Shown here: one piece after another, positions 10,659-21,446 of the stretch
Layout of the letters: each line of letters begins with the position of its first letter
Position numbering within the stretch: position 1 is the first letter of the stretch
From: Humulus lupulus
Lineage: Eukaryota > Streptophyta > Magnoliopsida > Rosales > Cannabaceae
Reading direction: 5' to 3'
Assembly (NCBI RefSeq): GCF_963169125.1
Contig: NC_084802.1
Location: 109,620,903 to 109,684,902, forward strand
Length of the DNA: 64,000 nucleotides
Made by a program: the position numbers and the translations under genes
The notes under the pieces: generated by a model
What the model saw: only the letters and a program-made list of their open reading frames with translations
Told to the model about the DNA's origin: nothing
Databases searched by the model: none

Positions 10659-11301
10659 ATGTAAAGACTATATATCTCTTTTGAATTTGCTGCATGGGCA
10701 GTAAACTTTCCTTTTATTTGAACAGTTACATCCAAGCAGTGATGCTTGCGGTGTAACAGACTGCATTATAATGTTATAATATTTTCATTTACCATAACAT
10801 CTGTCCGTATGACCGAACTTAGCATAGTACTTTGGCTTGATTTAACAAAATATAAATTTTGAAAAATACTCTAAGTACCTTAGCATGCTTTCACTTATTT
10901 TGTTCATGTGTTTACATACCCTTTGATATGCTTTGCTATCGATGTGCCTTATATGCCCCCCAAGTGATCGAGGAGCTTTAGGTCCTGGGTCACTTGCCTT
11001 GACCACGACCTGTTCGAACATTTCTGCTCGGTAGGAAATGTAATACTTATACTACAGCAAAACAACACACGTAATGAACAAATACTTGTAAACATAAATT
11101 TACAAAGGTTGGCAAGAATGACTGGCTGCGCACAGTCCCTTATAATCTTGTATTAAAAATGGACTAAACATGTCTTTACGAGTGACCCTTAAAAAGGGAT
11201 CTTACATATATAAGCGATTATCCATACAACGTGGCTAACCCTTTTTGCAAAACTTGTAAAAAGTAAAATTTAATACAAGCCAATCCTTTAAAAAGGACTG
11301 T
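10659..11301. other. Convergent intergenic region of TE-B
   Basis: This non-coding interval lies between the 3' end of the plus-strand antisense gene (10612) and the 3' end of the minus-strand integrase (11302). It is about 640 bp, AT-rich and clearly homologous to 51673-52314 in TE-F. No open frame of note is present. Confidence 0.6.
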
Positions 11302-12422
11302 TTACTGATAATACTTGCGCAGGTGTTCTCCATTCCAATAACGTGGAACGAGATCTCCGTTTAGGCGTGCAAGTTTGTACGTGCCCGGGTGAAGGACTTC
11401 TTCAATCTGGTAAGGTCCATCCCAATTAGGTCTGAGTACTCCAGCAGTGGGGTTGCGGGTATTCAAGAAAACTCGTCGTAGCACCAAGTCACCGACGTTG
11501 AATTTTCTTTCTTTTACTTTTGAGTTAAAGTATCGGGTGACCTTTTGCTGGTACGCAGCAACTCGAAGTTGGGCTTTCTCCCGTATTTCGTCAATTGAGT
11601 CTAGGGACTCCATCATCAGGTGGCTATTCTGGTCCTGGTCGTATGTTATGCGTCGATGTGAGGGGGATCTAACTCGACAGGTAACATGGCCTCATATCCG
11701 TAGGCTAAGGAAAATGGGGTATGACCTGTCGCTGTCCGGTGAGACGTTCTATACGACCAGAGGACTTCAGGCAGCTGCTTTGGCCATGCTCCTTCGTCTT
11801 CAAGCCTTTTCTTCAGGGTGTCCTTAAGAGTTTTATTCACGGCCTCTACTTGCCCGTTTGCTTGTGGATGCGCAACTGAAGAAAAGCTTTTGATAATCCC
11901 GTGCCTTTCGCAAAAGTCGGTGAATAAGTCGCTGTCAAATTGGGTTCCGTTGTCTGAAACAATCTTTTGGGGCAAACCATACCGGCAAACAATGTTCTTG
12001 ATGACAAAGTCAAGAACTTTCTTGGTGGTTATGGTAGCGAGCGGTTCAGCTTCGGGCCATTTGGTGAAGTAGTTGACTGCCACAACTGCGTACTTTACTC
12101 CGCCCTTTCCCGTTGGCAGGGATCCAATCAAGTCTATCCCCCAAGTTGCAAAAGGCCACGGACTTTGCATCTGTTTCAACTCGTTTGGAGCTGCTCGTGG
12201 AATTTTGGAGAACCTTTGACATTTATCGCATTTTCGTACAAACTCCATTGAATCTTCATTCATTGTCGGCCAGAAGTAGCCTTGCCTTAGAATCTTTTTT
12301 GCCAAACTCTGCCCCCCATCGTGATCTCCGCAGAAGCCTTCATGCACCTCTTTCATTAGTTCCTTAGCTTTTTCTGGTGTAACGCATCTGAGTAGTGGCA
12401 TTGAATATCCTCTCCTGTACAT
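11302..12422 (-). pseudogene. TE-B integrase (broken near its C-terminus)
   Basis: An HHCC zinc finger (CDKCQRF is the CxxC half) precedes the DDE core: Asp in WGIDLIGSLP, Asp in SDNGTQF, Glu in GQVEAVNK. The catalytic triad is intact. The C-terminal part (11302-11616) has the DLVLRRVFLN and GPYQIEEVLHPGTYKL blocks of gypsy integrases. A TAA at 11646-11648 and a small frameshift separate the two parts; TE-F reads through this point. Confidence 0.88.
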
Positions 12423-12452
12423 AACACCATCGACCAGTATGTACCTAGCAGC

Positions 12453-14486
12453 CTACCTTTGTAGAGTTCTGGCTTTGTTTCTATCTGTTGGCAGCACACC
12501 ATTTGTTAGATACTCCAAGTAAGGTGCCATCCACGTATCCTCCATTCGGATTTCCATATTGTCTTCAATTGCTCGAATGCTTGGCTCACCCAATCTTTCT
12601 ACAGGCACAATGTTCAAAGTGTCAGCATCTTTCGCGCTCGCGAGTTTGGCTAAGGCATCTGCATTCGAATTTTGATCCCGCGGTATTTGCTGGAGGGTAT
12701 ACTTCGTGAACTGGGCTAGCAGGTCTTTGGTTTTATTTAAGTAGGCCACCATTTTTAGGCCCCGTGCTTGATATTCCCCTAGAACTTGATTCACTACCAG
12801 CTGTGAATCACTGTAAATATCAAGCGTCTTTATGCTCAAGTCTTTCGCCATTCTCAATCCAGCGAGGAGTGCTTCGTACTCGACTTCATTATTTGATGCG
12901 GTGAAGTCGAACCTAATGGCGCAGTGAAATCGATGCCCTTCTGGCGTTATCAATATCACACCCACTCCTGCGTGAGATTCGTTAGGCGATCCATCTGTGA
13001 ATAACTTCCACGAAAGAGCTTCATCTTGAGGCTCAGGCTCACTAGGCTGTTCGCACTGCTCGCTGTCTGGGAGTTCGGTGAACTCCGCAATAAGATCGGC
13101 CAACACTTGTCCTTTTACTGCTACTCGCGGTGAATATGTGATATCGAACTGCCCTTGTTCGACTGCCCATTTTAATAAGCGCCCAGCCGCCTCTGGTTTT
13201 TGGAGGACTTGCCGAAGGGGCTGGTCGGTTAATACTGTGATAGGATGGGCTTGAAAGTAAGGATGTAGCTTCCTTGAGGCCAGGATTAAACAGTATGCTA
13301 ACCTTTCTATGGGAGGATACCTTAATTCTGCTCCGATCAGCCTCTTGCTTACATAATACACTGCTTTCTATACGCCTTCCTCCTCTCGCACTAGTACCGC
13401 ACTCGCAGCAACTTCCGTGATCGCCAGGTAAATGAACAAAGTTTCTCCTTCTATCAGCTTGGATAAAACAAGAGGTTGTGCCATATGTGCTTTCAAGGCC
13501 TGAAAAGCTTGCTCACAGTCCCCTGTCCATTCGAACTTCTTATTGCCCCTGAGTAGATTGAAAAAAGGGACGCATTTGTCTGTTGATTTTGAAATAAATC
13601 TACTTAGGGCTGCAATCCTCCCGGTTAAACTTTGTACATCTTTGATCTTTTCTGGCGATTTCATGTCGATCAGGGCTTTTATCTTGTCGGGGTTGGCCTC
13701 GATTCCTCGTGAATTTACAATGAACCCCAAAAACTTCCCCGATCCAACTCCGAAGGAACATTTGAGAGGATTTAGTTTCATCTGGTACTTGTTCAATACA
13801 TCAAAACATTCTTGTAAATCCTTCACATGTCCTTCTGCCTTCTTAGACTTTACCAGCATGTCGTCCACATACACCTCCATGTTTATCCCGATCAATTCTT
13901 TAAACATGTGGTTAACTAACCGCCGGTAAGTCGCACCTGCGTTTTTCAGTCCGAAGGGCATTACTTTATAGCAGTATAAGCCCATATCGGCCTGAAAGCT
14001 GGTGTGATCCTCATCAGGGGGATGCATGCTAATCTGGTTGTAGCCCGAATATGCATCTATGAAGGAGAGGATCTCGTGTCCTGCAGTGGCATCGACCAAC
14101 TGGTCGATTCTTGGGAGTGGGAAGCAATCCTTTAGGCAGGCTTTATTGAGGTCTGTAAAATCTACGCAGGTTCGCCATTTGCCGTTAGGCTTGGGAACCA
14201 GCACTAGATTGGAGACCCACGATGGATAAAATGCTACCCTGATGAACCCATTCTCCTTTAACCTTTCAACTTCTTCTTTTAAGGCTCTTGATCGATCTTT
14301 ATCGAGCAGCTTTCTTTTTTGTTGCACGGGTGGAAAAGTCTTGTCTATGTTCAAGACATGGCTGATAACTGCAGGGTCTATCCCAGCCATGCCATTGTGT
14401 GACCAGGCAAAAACTCCCTGGTTCTTCCGCAAAAATTCCACTATTGCATGCTTCGTGGTTGGTTCTAGGTTTTTCCCAACCTTCAC
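12453..14486 (-). pseudogene. pol: TE-B reverse transcriptase, RNase H and second (archaeal-type) RNase H
   Basis: The RT has the catalytic MEVYVDDML and the conserved FPLPRIDQLVDATAG and YSGYNQI blocks. A first RNase H domain follows (VYYVSKRL to LTDQPLRQVLQ). A second RNase H starts at FTDGSPNESHAGVG and ends near IPRDQNSNADALAKLAS; this archaeal-type RNase H after the usual one is diagnostic of the Tat clade. A TAG at 13368-13370 splits RT from the first RNase H, and a TAG at 12453-12455 precedes integrase. There are no frameshifts across this 2-kb stretch. Confidence 0.9.
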
Positions 14487-14681
14487 GACTCTGGCCGGGT
14501 CTTTTTCGTCAAGTTGGACCTCCTCCAGGTCCTCGACGGGTCCAACGTTCTCTTCAAAATCCCCAAAGCGAGGATCTAGATCTCTATCCTCACTTTGGGC
14601 AACACCCTATTTGGTGACTTCATCACTGGATTGGGCTTGTGTATCAATTGCCATCTGCAACTTATCTGAGGGAGTGCTTTT

Positions 14682-15104
14682 TTATGTTCCCTTTTTCGCC
14701 TTCGTGACTGAGGCATTATAGCACTCTCTGGCCTCCCTCTGGTTTCCCAACACGCGTCCTACCCCTGCGTCTGTCGGGAATTTCATTGCCAAGTGCCACA
14801 TAGAGGTGACAGCCCGTAGATCAACCAGTATAGGTCTCCCAATGACGGCATTGTACGCCGAAGGACAATCAACTACTATAAAAGTAGCGAGTAATGTCCT
14901 GGTAGCAGGCGCTGTACCCGTCGTCACTGGTAATCTGATTGATCCTGCAGGGGCAAGTCCCTCACTAGAGAAGCCATATATTGTCTGGTCGCAGGGCTCC
15001 AGTTCCTTAACGGACAGCTTCATGCGTTCCAACGAAGACTTATACAGGATATTCACTGAACTTCCTGTATCGACCAGCACTCTCTTTACCATCATGTTGG
15101 CCAT
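14682..15104 (-). pseudogene. TE-B aspartic protease region
   Basis: The retroviral-type aspartic protease motif LVDTGSSVN carries the catalytic Asp, and AVIGRPIL stands near the end, as usual for gypsy proteases. It would cleave the gag-pol polyprotein. The frame is shared with gag and RT but is closed on both sides by stops: TAA at 15105-15107, TAA at 14682-14684, and a further TAG at 14607-14609 before RT. The last is also found in TE-F. Confidence 0.85.
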
Positions 15105-15107
15105 TTA

Positions 15108-17519
15108 GATATCCACGACCAGTGGATCGGAATGTGGGAACCGGACATGTTGGGCATCGCTATTAGAGAAGATTTTCTCGCCCTCTTCTAATCGAGCCTT
15201 TTTTGGTGCGCGGTCCTCCACAGTCATCATCTCGATGTCCTGGTTGTGGTGCAGAGTCCGAGCGTATCGTTCCCTGTCCTTTCCGCTGTTTCCCGCGAGG
15301 TGCGGGCCTCCACAAATGGTTAACAGTGTGCCAGTCACGGGGGCAGGCTGCAAAGGTGGCGAGCGTTGGCATGTGGGCGCTTGCTCGTTGCCACCTGGAG
15401 CCTCTCGTTGGGAATTTCCCGAAGCCCGTACATATCTTCTCAAGTGTCCTTGTCTAATAAGGAACTTGATTTCATCCTTCAGCTGGTTGCATTCATTGGT
15501 GTCATGTCCGTAGTCGTTATGATAACGACAGAACTTGGTAGTGTCTCTTTTCGAAATATCCTTTCGAATGGGGGCAGGCTTCTTATAAGGCACACTGGAA
15601 TTCGTGGCCTGATAGACCTCTCCCCGAGACTCAACTAGGGTAGTGTAGTTAGTGAACCGAGGTTCATAACGGTTACCCTTGGCTCGCTTATTGTCAGAGG
15701 TGGAAGGCTCATTGTGTGGCCGTTTTCCACCATTCTTGCCATTGCCGTTACCGTTCCCGTTGCCGTTAGGTTTAGACCCATTGGCGGCTTTGGCGGGCTC
15801 GGAAACCTTCTTATCCTTGCCTGGAGGCTTTCCATTGTCGGCAATGGCATCTTCGAGCTTGATGTAACTATCAGCTCGGTCCAAGAATTCCTGGGTAGTT
15901 CTAACCCCATCCTTTTGGAGGCTTTTCCAGAGGGGGGTGCGACGCTTAACCCCTGCGGTTATGGCCATCATTTTTCATTCGTCCCCCACCGTTTTTGCTC
16001 TAGCGGCTGCTCGTATAAAGTGCTGGATGTAGTCCTTCAGCGATTCTCCATCCTGCTGGCGAATTTCAACCAGCTGGTTTGCCTCGATCGAATGCACACG
16101 ACCTGCGTAGAACTGTCTGTAAAAATCCCTTACGAACATCTCCCAGGAAACTATGCTTGCAGGAGGGAACTTAAAAAACCACTCATGCGCGGCATCAGAA
16201 AGTGTTGCAAGGAAGATCTTGCACCGAGCATCTTCGGACACTTTCTGAATGTCTATTTGTATCTCAAACTTATTGACGTGAGATACCGGGTCACCATACC
16301 CATCAAAGTTTGGAAGCGTAGGCATTTTAAACTTGCTAGGAGTCTCTGCCATAGCTATCCTTTGGACGAAAGGAGTGCCTTTCCTCCTGTCGTGGTCGAT
16401 GTAAGATGTTCTTCCCCCGACCAGCTGTTGCACCGCATGGTTGAGGGCATCTATCTAGGCTTGCACGGCGATAGGAATTGATGTGGCCTCTGTTGTTGGG
16501 GGGATGTTCTCGCCATGTCGCTCACGGCGATCATTGAGCACATCTCTCAAATCCTCGTCTCTTCTCCGCTGCTCGCTACCTCCGAGCTGGTTGAAGACGT
16601 TATTTTGCCTGGATTGCCCCCCAGCGTCCCGTCTGCCGAGTTGGTCATCTTGAGGTGGTTGATTCCTGTTTCCACCTCTTTCGTCATTCCTCTGACCGGC
16701 ATTTCCCCTGTCGGAATCGGCCTCATCATAACCATTGCCATCTCTGAATCGTGATTGGCTATGACGGGATCGACTGTTCCCTCGATTTCCCTCCCGGGCT
16801 GAAACGTCCCGAGCGTTAGAGGGTGGCCTGCGTTGGTCGTTAGGTCCTCGTGCATTATCGTGCCGGGGGGGACCTGGGACCGCAGAGCCTAACTCTGAGT
16901 TCCTCCTGTTACCAGGAGGATACTGACCTCTGTTCGGAAGGTTCGGCTCGTCGCCCCTATGGCGTCTAGGACTGCGAGGCTGTTGCCCGGTCCTATTCTG
17001 CCTCCGCTGCCGGGGATTGCCACGACCAGCCTGGGAAGGAGGTTGTGCCTCAGGGTCTCCGAGAGGGACATCGTCCTGAGGCGCTGGTGGCTACTCGGGC
17101 CATTGTGGGCTTGAGGGTTGGATAGGCGAACTAGGATTGGGACCCCTGCGGGGTGGCCCATTCGTAGGTTGATCAGGCTGTGAGGCAGGTGCAGCCTGAT
17201 TCCTAGCCAATTGCAGGGCTGCCATGGCTTCGCTTTGGCGACGATCCTTCTCCGCCTGCCTCTCACTTAACTCTACGCGCTATCGTTCAATCTCTTGCTG
17301 CTGCCGCGCCATGATTTCAGCAGCACTTTCCTGACTGGCCCTCAGATTGGCTAGCTCTTCATGCAACGCCCCCAGAGTACTCTTCAGTGTCGCGTCATCC
17401 ACTTCTTCCTCCTCAAAGTCCAAATGTGGCTCATCCTCAGCCACGCTTGCAGGAGGAGAAGGCGGGTTTGATGGTGCAGCGGCGGCCGCCTGTCCAGTTT
17501 TCCTTGCAGTTTTCTCCAT
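15108..17519 (-). pseudogene. gag: TE-B gag (broken)
   Basis: The start ATG is at 17519-17517. The product is a structural capsid-nucleocapsid precursor. The N-terminal part is Ala/Pro/Glu-rich; a retrotransposon gag domain (PF03732-like) spans about 16433-15900, and a zinc-knuckle-like CRYHNDYGHDTNEC lies near 15500 with a CHHC metal pattern. The frame is continuous through gag into pol but has stops at 17280-17282, 17091-17093, 16455-16457 (all TAG where TE-F has CAG), 15975-15977 (TGA) and 15105-15107 (TAA where TE-F has CAG). It cannot make full gag. Confidence 0.85.
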
Positions 17520-17546
17520 TGGTTTTCTCAACGGTGATATATCAAG

Positions 17547-17564
17547 CTCTCAATGAAAGCACCA
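17547..17564 (-). other. TE-B primer-binding site
   Basis: The minus strand reads TGGTGCTTTCATTGAGAG, starting 3 bp inside the LTR. It is shared with TE-F and, with one difference, TE-G. It is not the initiator-Met type; I cannot name the tRNA with confidence. Confidence 0.75.
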
Positions 17565-17567
17565 GAA

Positions 17568-18159
17568 TGTTGACCCTGATTTTGGTCAACTGACACGGAG
17601 TCAAAATACGCTTGACGTGGATGAATGCGTTGAAAATGACGTGATGACGAAAATAATAAGAACACGATATTTTATAGTGGTTCGGCCCCAGGATCTGGTA
17701 ATAACCTACGTCCACTTAGATTGTTATTGATGTGAGAATCAAAGGAGTGATCAAAGAACTAGGGTTCAATGAGTTTCACTGACCTCTGAAGAACAATACA
17801 ATATCTCCAATAGAATTACTCTAGTCTCAAATAATTTGAAAGCCAAAAAGTCCCCCCCTTGAGCTATCATTCTCTATTTATAGGCCCAAGGGGGATTACA
17901 TGAATCTGTTACAGATATTCTCTCCTAAATAATCGGATACTCAGGAGATTGTGGGAGTTAATTTCGGGATTTACCAAGATCTTTATAGAAACATCATGAA
18001 GCATGCGGAACTTGCGACCAATCTGGTCGCAGGTAAGCTTCGGCTGCCTACTGCTTATAATTTGTCTTCTGGTCGATACCCTAGCAGAGTTCCTCCAAGT
18101 GTCAACCACGTGTCCGGGAATCACTCGCCACGTCATCTACGCCAGTTTTTTGGATAACA
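17568..18159 (-). repeat. TE-B 5' LTR (right, 592 bp)
   Basis: This is the 5' LTR in element orientation. It begins TGTTATCC on the minus strand and ends GGTCAACA next to the primer site. It keeps the TATA box and the GACCA/TGGTC hairpin seen in the other LTR. The right target duplication ACATA follows at 18160-18164. Confidence 0.95.
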
Positions 18160-18164
18160 ACATA

Positions 18165-18465
18165 CATAAACAAAATTAAAAGATGAAATAACTAAAACCA
18201 CACAATAGCAACACAAATACTCTATTTCACTTAGATTTTTAAGTTCAAAAGCTCAATTAATAATTTTAAAATATAAAGTTATTACTTATAGAAATATAAT
18301 TCATTATATTATACATATATATTTAAAAAAATTGTAGAGAATATTTACAACTTTAAAACTAAGCAAACGTGCATTGCACGCTGTTTCTACCTAGTATATA
18401 TATATATATATAGGACAATTCTTCTATAGGGGATTCACTTTAAGCCCTACCGGTAGGGCTCTTAG
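18165..18465. other. AT-rich intergenic DNA with a Helitron-like 3' end
   Basis: No gene. The sequence CGTGC-ATT-GCACG at 18369-18381 is a short hairpin followed about 10 nt later by CTAGT, the arrangement of plant Helitron 3' termini. A related, decayed sequence lies at about 19810-19850. An (AT)n run follows at 18398-18412. The Helitron 5' end was not found. Confidence 0.4.
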
Positions 18466-18776
18466 TGTTTCTCGACCCTTGAACAGTTTTCGGCGCGACT
18501 TTTTTTTATGACCGTGTATATTGTAGCTATTTAGAACATCCTGCAAATTTTCAGAAAATTCCGAATAGTTTACAGTACCGAAAACTATGTTCAAACATGT
18601 TGTTTTCCACGCGCATAAAAAAAATTAGTCACGTGTGCAACATGTTTGAACCTAGCTTTCGGCATTGTAAACTATTCTGAATTTTCTGAAAATTTGCAGG
18701 ATGCTCTAAATAGCTACAATATACACGGTTATGAAAAAAAATCGTGCCGAAAACTATTCACAAATCGAGATATAAA
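18466..18776. repeat. Large foldback (inverted repeat), about 310 bp
   Basis: Two arms of roughly 120-130 nt (about 18466-18605 and 18635-18776) are imperfect inverted copies separated by a loop of about 30 nt. Examples are GCAAATTTTCAGAAAATTCC against GAATTTTCTGAAAATTTGC and TAGCTATTTAGA against TCTAAATAGCTA. A perfect 18-bp palindrome AGCCCTACCGGTAGGGCT stands just outside at 18443-18460. This fits a foldback MITE; a transcript would make a long hairpin RNA. Confidence 0.85.
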
Positions 18777-19439
18777 ATTAGGTTCGTGATAATCAATTTA
18801 TTAATTATAAAAATATTAAATGTTTGGATTTGGGGTATGCAAATTATTACTGAGAAAATTATATAAACGTATGTGTGTGTGTGTCGGGGAATTCCTATGC
18901 ACTTATATTACTAAAAAAACAAATACAAATTAATGTAAACAATTATCTAAATAAATAAAAAGGAGGGTCGCTGCCACCCCTGTGTACTCGTTTTAGTTTA
19001 TTTATTAATAATACTAAAAACACGCAATTTACAAACCAGCTATTATGAAAAGAAAAAGGAAAAAGCAATTAATATTAGAAACGTCATTTATTCAAGAACA
19101 TGAGTATGGGATGATGTTATGTACGTATTTACGTATATTATTACATACGGTGGTCTACATAATTTAATTATATTATCCTACGTATATCGTAATAAAAATA
19201 ATGTAAACAAAACCGACTAATATCGATTAATTAAGATAATTGATTTTTAATCAAAATAGTGATAAAACCCATAATAACAAGTATTCTCTACCAATTGAAA
19301 GCTGAGTCCTATAGCCTGACAACGACAACGGCTCTATTAAAGACTTAACCTTACACACCTCAACTTTAATATTTCTTTATTTTGATAATTTTAATAGAAT
19401 ATTCTAAATAATATTTAAAATTAACTTAAAATCAAATAT
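18777..19439. other. AT-rich intergenic DNA, no gene
   Basis: No coding potential or RNA gene is visible. A short GT microsatellite lies near 18871-18883. Confidence 0.5.
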
Positions 19440-19713
19440 TTATCAATTATATTAATATAAATTCAAATATTATAAAATATTATTATAATAATATTTAATA
19501 TAAAACTACATATATAATAATTATATTAATATAAATTTAAATGTTATAAAATATTATTATAATAATCCTAATTTTTTAATAATTATATTAATATGAATTC
19601 AAATATTATTATTATAATAATACTTAATAGAAGACTAGATATTTAATATTTATACTAATATAAATTTATAAATTATAAAATATCATTGTAATAATAATAT
19701 ATAATAGATAATC
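19440..19713. repeat. AT-rich tandem repeat, about 4 degenerate units of 62-74 bp
   Basis: Units share AATTATATTAATATAAATT followed by TATAAAATATTATTATAATA. Unit starts are near 19445, 19519, 19581 and 19647. Spacing is irregular and the last unit is the most diverged. Confidence 0.7.
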
Positions 19714-20820
19714 TTAAATTTTATTACAAAAATATGATTTATGTTGAAAAAGATTATCATATTATATACATATAAATTTAATAAATATAATTAATAAATT
19801 CTATAAATAAAACTAAACAAATATATATTGCACTTTGTTTGTATTTAATATATATATATATACATGTTCGATATTAATTCTTATTGTAATCTTGTTTTGT
19901 TTTATAAATTTGTGCCATAAGCTTATTATATTAATTAATAATTATTATTTTCCATAATGGGTTAATTATACTTGTTTTTTCTAACGGTTGTTGAATTAGG
20001 TATGCCACATCGAAGTCAAAGTACTCTAGTGAGTTTGGGAAATTGTATTAATATTATAAATTGACAAAATTATTACGTAAACTATATGACAGCAAGGATA
20101 GCAATAAAGCATTACAAATAATAATATATTTTTGTTGTTGTTGTTGTTTGGTTGACTAGGATGATGCACGCTGCAATGGCTGCATTGAATTATTCATATA
20201 AATATAAATATAAATATAAATATATATGTATATATAAAAGAATTTTCAAGGGGTATTAATGATGATTACCATAAATCACTAAATAATTTTTTATAATAAG
20301 TAATTATAATGATGATAAAAATAAATAAATAAAATATATAAAATCAATAATTTTGAATTTTTTATATTACTTAATCAATAAACATTAGTTGAAAAGATAA
20401 TAATTACATTAATTATTCTATTAATTTCAAAATAATTTTTAATTATCATGGAATGGATAAAAAAAAATGAATCAATAATGAAAAAGGAATGGAGAATGAA
20501 TATTAAATAAGAATCTTTTTTTAATCTTTAATTAATAAATATGTGACTCTCATGTTATCAAGTAACCCTTCTAAAAATTTGAAAAAATTAATTTATTTTT
20601 TAAAATATTAATTAATAATTATAAATATAGACTATTGTTCTTAATCAAATTATTAATATTAAAGTAATTATTTATGAGTAATAATCATTAAGAGTGCCCA
20701 TATATATATATATATAAACTAATAAAAATATTGTGCGATAAATGTTAAATAAGAGAAATCAAACTGTTATTTTATTTGTAGAATGTTGATTTGAAGTTAT
20801 AATTTTAATATATTGACTCA
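19714..20820. other. AT-rich intergenic DNA with microsatellites, no gene
   Basis: No gene is visible. A (TA)n run lies at about 19848-19862 and an (AAATAT)n run at about 20196-20236. Both are simple repeats within very AT-rich DNA. Confidence 0.6.
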
Positions 20821-20823
20821 ACT

Positions 20824-21035
20824 TTTACTAAATTAATTAAGTTGCGTCACATTTGATAAAAAAAAAAAAGTACTGTATAGCAAAACAAAACAGAAAAAGA
20901 CATTGAAAAAAAATAGCACACTACAGTTATTTACAAATGTATATTAATTTACTAAATTAATTAAGTAGGGCCACATATGGAAAAAAAAAGGTATTGTATA
21001 ACAAAACAAAGCAGAAAATGACAAAATAAAAATAA
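20824..21035. repeat. Two-copy direct repeat, about 125 bp apart
   Basis: The block beginning TTACTAAATTAATTAAGT and running through an A-run and GTATAGCAAAACAAAACAG appears at about 20826-20905 and again at about 20950-21020. A shared GTTATTTACAAAT flank also occurs after the MITE-like repeat that follows, suggesting a tandemly duplicated segment. Confidence 0.6.
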
Positions 21036-21045
21036 CAATATGGGG

Positions 21046-21446
21046 TTGTTTGGTAAAATTTTTGTTTTTGAATTTTTTAAACACAAAAATAGAAATATTA
21101 TTTATTTTTGTTTCTTTATTTTTAAAAAATAAAAATATGTTTGGTAACTATTTTTGTTTTTTGTTTTTAAAAACAAAAAATAATAAACGCATTTGATAAC
21201 TTTTATTTTTATTTTTTGTTTAACAATATGATATATTGATTTAAAGATAAGAAGAAAAAAAATTGAAAACTGTTTAAAAAAAATTTAAAAGTGAAAAAAA
21301 TTCTATTTTCAAAGTTTTCAAAATTTTAATTAAAATTTAAAAAAATAATAAATAAAAATAGAATTATCAAACATATTTTATGTTTAATTGTCAAATTTTT
21401 AATTAATTAAATAAAAAACTGTTTTTTTTTAGGTGTTACCAAACAA
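21046..21446. mobile_element. MITE-like repeat, about 400 bp
   Basis: The ends are perfect 11-bp inverted repeats, TTGTTTGGTAA and TTACCAAACAA. The interior is A/T-rich without coding capacity. Such ends resemble plant hAT-derived MITEs. I did not find a convincing 8-bp target duplication, so the family is uncertain. Confidence 0.55.

Larger units (their letters stand above)
6552..18159 (-). mobile_element. TE-B: complete Tat/Retand-type Ty3/gypsy retrotransposon (11,608 bp)
   Basis: A complete minus-strand element with two 592-bp LTRs (6552-7143 and 17568-18159) is flanked by the 5-bp target duplication ACATA at 6547-6551 and 18160-18164. In minus-strand order it carries a primer site, gag, protease, RT, RNase H, a second archaeal-type RNase H, integrase, a roughly 4-kb region with a plus-strand spliced gene, and a polypurine tract. 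The dual RNase H and the antisense gene between pol and the 3' LTR are known marks of the Tat clade (Retand, RIRE2, Grande). By hand count the LTRs differ at about 12 of 592 positions. Gag-pol is one frame with nine in-frame stops and a frameshift near 11640, so this copy is non-autonomous for transposition. Confidence 0.95.

Noticed and set aside
15714..16481. 255-codon plus-strand open frame across TE-B gag
   Set aside because: It is a shadow of gag read on the other strand. It has no plant-like start context, no splice support and no counterpart intact in TE-F.
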